Origin: an uncultured Christensenella sp.
Lineage (GTDB): Bacteria; Bacillota; Clostridia; Christensenellales; Pumilibacteraceae
Assembly: GCA_910577945.1 (NCBI GenBank)
Contig: CAJTNI010000025.1
Location: forward strand, 1-26,615
DNA: 26,615 nt
Direction: 5' to 3'
The notes beneath the pieces are model-generated. The model did not search any database. It worked only from the letters and a program-made list of their open reading frames with translations, and had not been told where the DNA came from. Positions 22,307 to 26,615 of the stretch are shown here, in pieces. Numbering within the stretch: position 1 is the first letter of the stretch; each line of letters begins with the position of its first letter. A program made the translations under genes and the position numbers.

Positions 22307-24409
22307 TTAATCTATTTGCGCGTGGCGCAGTCTGTCGTAGAACTCGGTCTCTCTGCCTTTAAAGAAATCGCCAGCGAAAATGCGGTTGACGTGCGAAATC
22401 TTGTCGAGCAGCGCGAGCGACTTGGTTTCTATCTCTTTTATATATGCGTCGGTTACGTCCGCCGACTTGTAAATTATATTGTTAAGGCTGTTGAAATATA
22501 TTTTGTCGGTCAGGAACTTTCCGTACGCGCGCGAGTACAGCACCGAGCTGTCGCGCGAAAACGCGCTCGTGCCGTAGGTGAGATTGGTAAACGCGGTCAC
22601 GCCCAGCAGGTCGAGTATGGTGGGGTAGATATCGGATACGCACGTAAACTTTTCTATAAACGCGTTGCCCATGCTCTCGTTGCCCACCTTAATCATGACG
22701 GGCGCGCGGTACAGCTCCGTGTAGTCGGGCACGTTGGTCGAATATATATTTTTGACGTAGTTGCTAAGCCCGCCGTAGTAGGCGTTGTGGTCGCCGTACA
22801 GCGTTATGAGCGTGTTGTCCGCCAGCCCGTTTTCGTCCAGATAGTCGAGCATAATCCCGATGGCTTTGTCGAAATCCATGCCCGCCGCGCAGTAGTAGCG
22901 CAGCGCGTTCAGCTCGTCGTCGCCCTCGGTGTACGGCAGTAAGCCGTATTCGTCCAGCTTGTCGTAGTACGGTTGCAGGTTTTTGCGTTCAACGTACGGA
23001 CCGTGCATGGTTATCGTGGTGATAAACGTGTTGAACCGTCTGTCGGTGGGGAACATTTCCGCTTTGCACGATTGCAGCATTTCCGAATCGAGGTTGTTTT
23101 GACCGAGCCCCGACTCGTCGAGCGTTATGTCCATGCTCTCGGACGAGGTGTAGCTCTCGAACCCGAGCGCGTTTACGTGGTGTACGTTGCGGTTGTAGAA
23201 CGTGTTAGTGCCGTCGTGAAACGAATGACTTTCCACGCCGAACATGTTTTTCATAATATTGGGCAGGCTGTACGGCACGGAGTTTTCGGGGTACGAATAG
23301 TTTATATATTCGTGCAGCGGATAATTGCCGAGAATCGCCTTGTTTTCCGAAATGTCGGTCTTTTCGAGCGAGTGCGAGTTGTTGAGTATGACGGTGGAAT
23401 CGCTCTCGTAAAATCTGTAAAGATTGGGGTACAGCTCGCGCAACGCCGCTTTTACGTACGCAATCTGCTCGTCGAGCGGCGGCTCGCTCTCGTCCGTAGG
23501 GTCGGGCTTGTCGCCGTCCGTTTGCTTTTCCACGCGCGCAAAGCCGTTGGGGTAGCGCTCCGCGTCGTAGAGGAACGTGAACCACTCGAAGCTTTCGCAC
23601 AGCACCGTGACGACGTTGAAGTCCTTTGCTATGCCCGTCCTCGCCGTGGGCATGGCGAGCTTGGAATATACGAATTGATTCATTTCGTTTACGTCGCCGA
23701 CTTCGATGCCCGAAAAGAACAGCCCGCGCACGAGCTCGCTGTAAAGGTTGCCGACAATGCCTTGATTGGAATACGTGCCCGTCTCCTGCTGATAAATCTT
23801 GTAGTGCAGGTCGTCGGCGTTGTATTTGTAGTTGGTGAAATATACGGCGAGAATGTTGGCGGTAAACACGCCCGCGAGCAGCGACGAGGTGACGACGCGC
23901 GTCAGTTTTTCCCTGTTCGGCTTGGGCATGCGGGTTTTGAACATGTGCCCGAGCACGCAATACAGCGCGATTATGACGGACGTTACGAACATGTACGTAA
24001 AGTTGATAGGTATGCCCGCCACAATCATCATCGCGTCCGCGCGCAGCTTAATCATGGCGAAATCGAACACCGTGCCGCCCGTGCTCTCGAAGATTACGAT
24101 AAACAGTATATCTATGCAAAAGTTGAGCGCGAGCGCGGTTACGAACAGCGCGTAACGGCTCTTGTGCCCAGGCAAGTACAACGATATAAGCGCGACGATA
24201 GCTACGAACGTAAAGTATAACCACGGCGCGGTCATGTAGAACTTGCCCGAGGTCACGGCTACGCCCGTCAGCTCGATTAAAAGCGCCGCCGCGATATAGC
24301 CGAACGTCAAGTAGTTTTGTTTTACGTACAACAGCGTTTTCGCGCCGTATTCGGCGGCTTTCTTTTTGGCGCGCGCGACGGCGGCGTTTTGCTTGGTTTT
24401 GTCCTTCAT
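22307..24409 (-). CDS. LTA-synthase-family membrane sulfatase/phosphoglycerol transferase
   Basis: A 700-residue protein with an N-terminal membrane domain of about five helices (roughly 35-50, 62-80, 88-108, 130-153, 172-192) and an extracellular sulfatase-fold domain. Metal and catalytic residues comparable to LtaS are E272 in LCESFEWF, T351 in LEKTDISENKA, H469 in MHGPYV and D540/H541 in YGDHN. Members transfer glycerol phosphate from phosphatidylglycerol to cell-surface polymers or glycolipids. An acidic insertion (about 295-318) between E272 and T351 seems unusual. The start is 1 nt after the stop of the upstream membrane gene, with a weak ribosome site. True LTA synthesis is not proven; other phosphoglycerol or phosphoethanolamine transferases share the fold. 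Confidence 0.88.
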   Translation of the reverse strand: MKDKTKQNAAVARAKKKAAEYGAKTLLYVKQNYLTFGYIAAALLIELTGVAVTSGKFYMTAPWLYFTFVAIVALISLYLPGHKSRYALFVTALALNFCIDILFIVIFESTGGTVFDFAMIKLRADAMMIVAGIPINFTYMFVTSVIIALYCVLGHMFKTRMPKPNREKLTRVVTSSLLAGVFTANILAVYFTNYKYNADDLHYKIYQQETGTYSNQGIVGNLYSELVRGLFFSGIEVGDVNEMNQFVYSKLAMPTARTGIAKDFNVVTVLCESFEWFTFLYDAERYPNGFARVEKQTDGDKPDPTDESEPPLDEQIAYVKAALRELYPNLYRFYESDSTVILNNSHSLEKTDISENKAILGNYPLHEYINYSYPENSVPYSLPNIMKNMFGVESHSFHDGTNTFYNRNVHHVNALGFESYTSSESMDITLDESGLGQNNLDSEMLQSCKAEMFPTDRRFNTFITTITMHGPYVERKNLQPYYDKLDEYGLLPYTEGDDELNALRYYCAAGMDFDKAIGIMLDYLDENGLADNTLITLYGDHNAYYGGLSNYVKNIYSTNVPDYTELYRAPVMIKVGNESMGNAFIEKFTCVSDIYPTILDLLGVTAFTNLTYGTSAFSRDSSVLYSRAYGKFLTDKIYFNSLNNIIYKSADVTDAYIKEIETKSLALLDKISHVNRIFAGDFFKGRETEFYDRLRHAQID

Positions 24410-24410
24410 A

Positions 24411-25193
24411 TCACAGCACCATCAGTAACACCGATGCCCAAAAGCTGAGGTGAAAGCTCCGACCGGTGAGCACGTAAATCGCCGCGTACACGTACGTGAA
24501 CGCATAGTAGAGCCACGGATACATGTGCGTCGTGGCGAACAGCTCCAAAGTAAATTCCAACAGCCCGAACACCGTGACGAGCGCGATTGCGCCCCAGGGC
24601 ACGGTGTGCTTTGCGGGTAAAAGCGTGCTCAGCGCGGTTTGCACGAGCGCGGCGATTACGAACCCGAGCAGCAGGTGCTCGGCGTAGTAGATATAAGTCG
24701 CCACGTTGGTAAGCGCGGTAAGCGCGGTAACGCCGTACCCGATTTCCAACTCCATTTTGAACTTGAAGCCGAGCGCCGCGCCCGCCGTGAACATAGCCGC
24801 GGCGCACAGCGCGAGCACGCCCAGGGCGCGCGACACGGAAATGTGAGACGGCTTTTTGGCAAACAGTCTTATGCCGCAGCGGCGTTTGAGAAAAGCGTCA
24901 AGCCCGACCGTGTACCCGATAAAGATTATCGCCAATATCAGGTAATACAGCACCTCGGACAGCGTGCCGTACCGCACTTTGTCGAGCAACGGTTCCGCCA
25001 GCCATATGAGTCGCGACAAGAGCAAAAGCGCGAGCGTCACGCCCGCCGCGGCGAGCAGTATAAACGCGCGTCGCCTGTCTACGGGCAAAACGCTTGCGTA
25101 CGCCTCCCGAAAATTCGAGTGGCGCGATACCGCCGTGCCGCCGTCGCGTACGTGCGTAGCGACGGGTAAATTTTGCGCTTTCGTTTCCGTCAT
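24411..25193 (-). CDS. Multi-pass membrane protein of unknown family
   Basis: A 260-residue protein. An about 40-residue polar N terminus is followed by about seven hydrophobic segments (roughly 43-62, 80-98, 120-143, 153-165, 172-187, 200-217, 222-245). I do not recognise the family. It sits between the kinase-like gene and the LTA-synthase-like gene, touching the latter (1 nt), so a partner role in envelope polymer synthesis or export is a reasonable guess only. The ATG at 25193 has AAGG very close upstream and is not a strong ribosome site. Confidence 0.75.
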   Translation of the reverse strand: MTETKAQNLPVATHVRDGGTAVSRHSNFREAYASVLPVDRRRAFILLAAAGVTLALLLLSRLIWLAEPLLDKVRYGTLSEVLYYLILAIIFIGYTVGLDAFLKRRCGIRLFAKKPSHISVSRALGVLALCAAAMFTAGAALGFKFKMELEIGYGVTALTALTNVATYIYYAEHLLLGFVIAALVQTALSTLLPAKHTVPWGAIALVTVFGLLEFTLELFATTHMYPWLYYAFTYVYAAIYVLTGRSFHLSFWASVLLMVL

Positions 25194-25213
25194 ACCTTAA
25201 TGCCGCGCCGCCG

Positions 25214-25804
25214 TCATTGCGCGCCGTCGAGAATTGCGAGCGTGTCGTGCATCGACTTTTCGTACTCCGCGGCGGACGAGTTGTAAAACAGTATGAGGTC
25301 GTCGCGCACGGCGGGGTCGTTGAGATGCGAGGGTATGGAAAAATCCACCGTCTTTATATATTCGTCCCAATGCCTGAGTTTGTAGGAATCGCGGTCGGAG
25401 CTGCGCTTCTTCATGCGCTCGTGGCACACCTCGGGCGTAGTCACAACCCAAATCACGGTGAGCCTCGCGTTGAGCTTTTTAAGCTTTTCGCGCAGCTTTT
25501 CCATGTACGCGCCGTCGCGTATTTCGCGCGTGAACGGCGCGTTTATCAGCACCGTGTCGTCGTAGGCGAGCGCCTCGAACCCGAGGTCGAGTATAACGTC
25601 GTACTCGTAATCGCGGATTTGCTCCTCGAAAAAATCCGAGCTGCGGTCGTACGGCTTTTTCGCCACGCGAAAAATCTGCTTGGACAGCGGAATAAGCGTG
25701 TCCTTATCCAAGTATACGACGTGCCGCAGGTTTTTGGCAAGCTGTTTCGATATATACGTCTTGCCGCATGCGGGCGGAGACGTCACAAGAATCATTCGTT
25801 TCAT
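25214..25804 (-). CDS. P-loop kinase-like ATP-binding protein
   Basis: A 196-residue P-loop NTPase with the small-molecule-kinase/zeta-toxin-like layout. The Walker A-type loop SPPACGKT (9-16) has Ser in place of the usual first Gly. A strand VVYLDKDTL (about 29-37), a DxG-type strand VILDLGFEAL, and VIWVVTTPEVCHERMKKR resemble the LID region of such kinases. No antitoxin gene is adjacent, which argues against a zeta toxin. The substrate is unknown. The ATG lies about 7 nt after the predicted transcription start and has no Shine-Dalgarno sequence. It heads the six-gene minus-strand operon. Confidence 0.8.
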   Translation of the reverse strand: MKRMILVTSPPACGKTYISKQLAKNLRHVVYLDKDTLIPLSKQIFRVAKKPYDRSSDFFEEQIRDYEYDVILDLGFEALAYDDTVLINAPFTREIRDGAYMEKLREKLKKLNARLTVIWVVTTPEVCHERMKKRSSDRDSYKLRHWDEYIKTVDFSIPSHLNDPAVRDDLILFYNSSAAEYEKSMHDTLAILDGAQ

Positions 25805-25817
25805 ATATTATATGCGT

Positions 25818-25847
25818 ATTGTAGCATTTGACCGATTTGGTTGTCAA
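25818..25847 (-). promoter_or_regulatory. Promoter of the six-gene minus-strand operon
   Basis: Read on the minus strand, a perfect TTGACA (25847-25842) is followed after 18 bp by TACAAT (25823-25818). Predicted transcription starts at about 25811, only about 7 nt before the ATG at 25804. Confidence 0.72.
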
Positions 25848-25923
25848 GAGAATTTTTATTTCGTGCGCGTATTCGCCGTCGACAATGGGCGGCGGCGCGC
25901 CTAAATTCTCATGCGGTTATTTT

Positions 25924-25939
25924 GCGGACCGCTGTCCGC
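25924..25939. terminator. GC-rich hairpin after the XRE gene
   Basis: GCGGAC (25924-25929) pairs with GTCCGC (25934-25939) around CGCT. It lies about 60 nt past the XRE stop on the minus strand but has no U-run in that direction. It may be a weak terminator. The rest of 25850-26000 shows nothing else. Confidence 0.3.
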
Positions 25940-26000
25940 CCGTATTCATAAGCGGCGACGAGTAGTGTGCGGGGGCTTGCGGCGGAACGGGCTCGTGCGT

Positions 26001-26339
26001 TTACGCGTTGTGCACGCCAGAGCCCGCGTTGTCCGTAAACGCGTCGATTAGATTTTTGACCGCCGACTTTTGCGCGGGCGTCAGCTTGCGCAGCGTGCGC
26101 AAGAGCGCATAGTCCGATTCGGTATCGAGCCGCACGGGCTCGGGCGAAAAGCTCCGTCCGAACAGCTCGTCGATGCTCACGCCGAACAGCTCGGCGATTT
26201 TAAGTATGGTTTCGCAATCGGGCTCGCTCGCGCCGTTCTCCCAATTACTCACGTTGCGCTGAACGTTGGACAGCTTTTGCGCCAATTCCTTTTGCGTAAG
26301 ACCGTATTCCTCGCGCAGCTCTTTTATTTTCAGCTTCAT
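26001..26339 (-). CDS. XRE-family transcriptional regulator
   Basis: A 112-residue DNA-binding protein. The HTH_3/Cro-CI domain spans about residues 3-60: KIKELREEYGLTQKELAQKL, then VSNWENGASEPDCETILKIA and FGVSIDELF. A short C-terminal region (about 65-112) may dimerise. ATG 26339 gives the canonical N terminus; a GTG four codons upstream is the alternative. No strong ribosome site is present. TTGGTA (26379-26374) and TATAGT (26355-26350), 18 bp apart, are a weak promoter candidate that would again leave almost no leader. A strong divergent promoter with a palindrome lies about 60-115 bp upstream, a natural target for this regulator. Confidence 0.9.
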   Translation of the reverse strand: MKLKIKELREEYGLTQKELAQKLSNVQRNVSNWENGASEPDCETILKIAELFGVSIDELFGRSFSPEPVRLDTESDYALLRTLRKLTPAQKSAVKNLIDAFTDNAGSGVHNA

Positions 26340-26397
26340 TGTTACCGCCACTATAAGATATTTTCTATAAAAATACCAAAAAAATTACTTAAAAGGC

Positions 26398-26426
26398 TTG
26401 ACAAAGCAATTTAAATGCCATATAAT
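26398..26426 (+). promoter_or_regulatory. Full-consensus sigma-A promoter
   Basis: TTGACA (26398-26403) and TATAAT (26421-26426) are separated by exactly 17 bp. It points right, away from the XRE gene, but no intact gene follows before the insertion sequence at 26561. Confidence 0.9.
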
Positions 26427-26432
26427 GTCGAT

Positions 26433-26455
26433 AAATAGTAATTTATTTACTATTT
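26433..26455. promoter_or_regulatory. Perfect 9-bp palindrome at the start point, likely operator
   Basis: AAATAGTAA (26433-26441) and TTACTATTT (26447-26455) flank five A/T bases. The palindrome begins 7 bp after the -10 box, so a bound dimer would block transcription. A half-site-like TTACT lies at 26385-26389 near the XRE promoter. Confidence 0.6.
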
Positions 26456-26560
26456 TGTCGCAATCGAGCAATCTTTTTGCAGTGACTGCGTTTCGGTTCG
26501 GGGTATGCGCGAGAGCGTTGCCTATAAATTTTCCCCCATATTATTGAAAAAGCCGTCCGT

Positions 26561-26615
26561 TGAAATGCACCCCAAAAGTTAGACAAACTAATGGAGGTGC
26601 ATTTTTATGGCAAAG
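26561..26615 (+). mobile_element. Left end of an IS3-family insertion sequence
   Basis: TGAAATGCACCCCAAAAGTT (26561-26580) followed by AGACA has the TG start and CCCCAAAAGTTAGACA core typical of IS3-family terminal repeats. A GGAGGTG ribosome site and an ATG follow at the expected distance. The element runs off the window. Confidence 0.85.
26607..26615 (+). CDS. Start of IS3-family transposase orfA (partial)
   Basis: Only three codons (Met-Ala-Lys) are in the window. GGAGGTG (26593-26599) lies 7 nt before the ATG. The position relative to the left terminal repeat matches the first open frame of IS3 elements, an HTH protein that is joined to the integrase frame by frameshifting. Confidence 0.7.

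Noticed and set aside
25214..25804. Zeta-type toxin of a toxin-antitoxin pair
   Set aside because: There is a P-loop kinase fold but no adjacent antitoxin gene, and the gene heads an operon of unrelated functions. The XRE gene 200 bp away has its own promoter.
26505..26582. 25-codon frame starting MRESVAYKF that runs into the IS left end
   Set aside because: It might be the 5' remnant of an interrupted gene, but it has no ribosome site and is too short to identify.

Overview
The window looks like a chromosomal segment from a GC-rich member of the Clostridia (Bacillota), probably uncultured. The evidence is the gene content: PdxS/PdxT vitamin B6 synthesis, a YybS-like protein next to ribosomal L9, DUF1540 and DUF3737 proteins, a TatD-linked radical SAM protein, an LTA-synthase-like sulfatase, an EFR1-type ferredoxin-flavodoxin, and strong AAGGAG/GGAGG ribosome binding sites. 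The lineage is inferred; no rRNA or tRNA gene is present to settle it.

Layout, left half (1-11.3 kb). A minus-strand protein with two DUF1540 modules is followed by a plus-strand YybS-like membrane protein and rplI. Next are a 3 x 60 bp tandem array and pdxS. Two palindromic repeats of about 130 bp separate pdxS from pdxT. pdxT heads a tight operon pdxT - patatin phospholipase - membrane-anchored ComEC-type metallo-beta-lactamase protein - recF, closed by a strong bidirectional terminator. A small basic minus-strand protein and a second 60-bp array follow. A good sigma-A promoter with a structured leader then drives a large one-polypeptide ABC ATPase/FtsX-type permease.

Middle (11.3-18 kb). 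About 590 bp of repeat-rich non-coding DNA leads into a seven-gene plus-strand run: metG, tatD, radical SAM, CaCA antiporter, PH-like membrane protein, DUF3737 protein and an MGMT-type alkyltransferase. Most junctions overlap or nearly touch. A stem-loop terminator ends it.

Right half (18-26.6 kb). Six minus-strand genes form an apparent operon from a TTGACA/TACAAT promoter at about 25.83 kb: P-loop kinase-like protein, multi-pass membrane protein, LTA-synthase-like enzyme, ClC antiporter, NAD-dependent epimerase with an extra C-terminal domain, and EFR1 protein. An XRE regulator lies upstream. Divergent from it is a perfect-consensus promoter with a 9-bp palindrome at its start point, and about 130 bp further on the left end of an IS3-family element begins and runs off the window.

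The most interesting features are non-coding. Two copies of a 124/125-bp palindromic repeat show compensatory stem changes. Two related 60-bp tandem arrays sit in gene leaders. A structured leader precedes the ABC transporter. A promoter/operator near the right edge appears to have been separated from its gene by the insertion sequence. I found no convincing CRISPR array, defence island, prophage or biosynthetic cluster.
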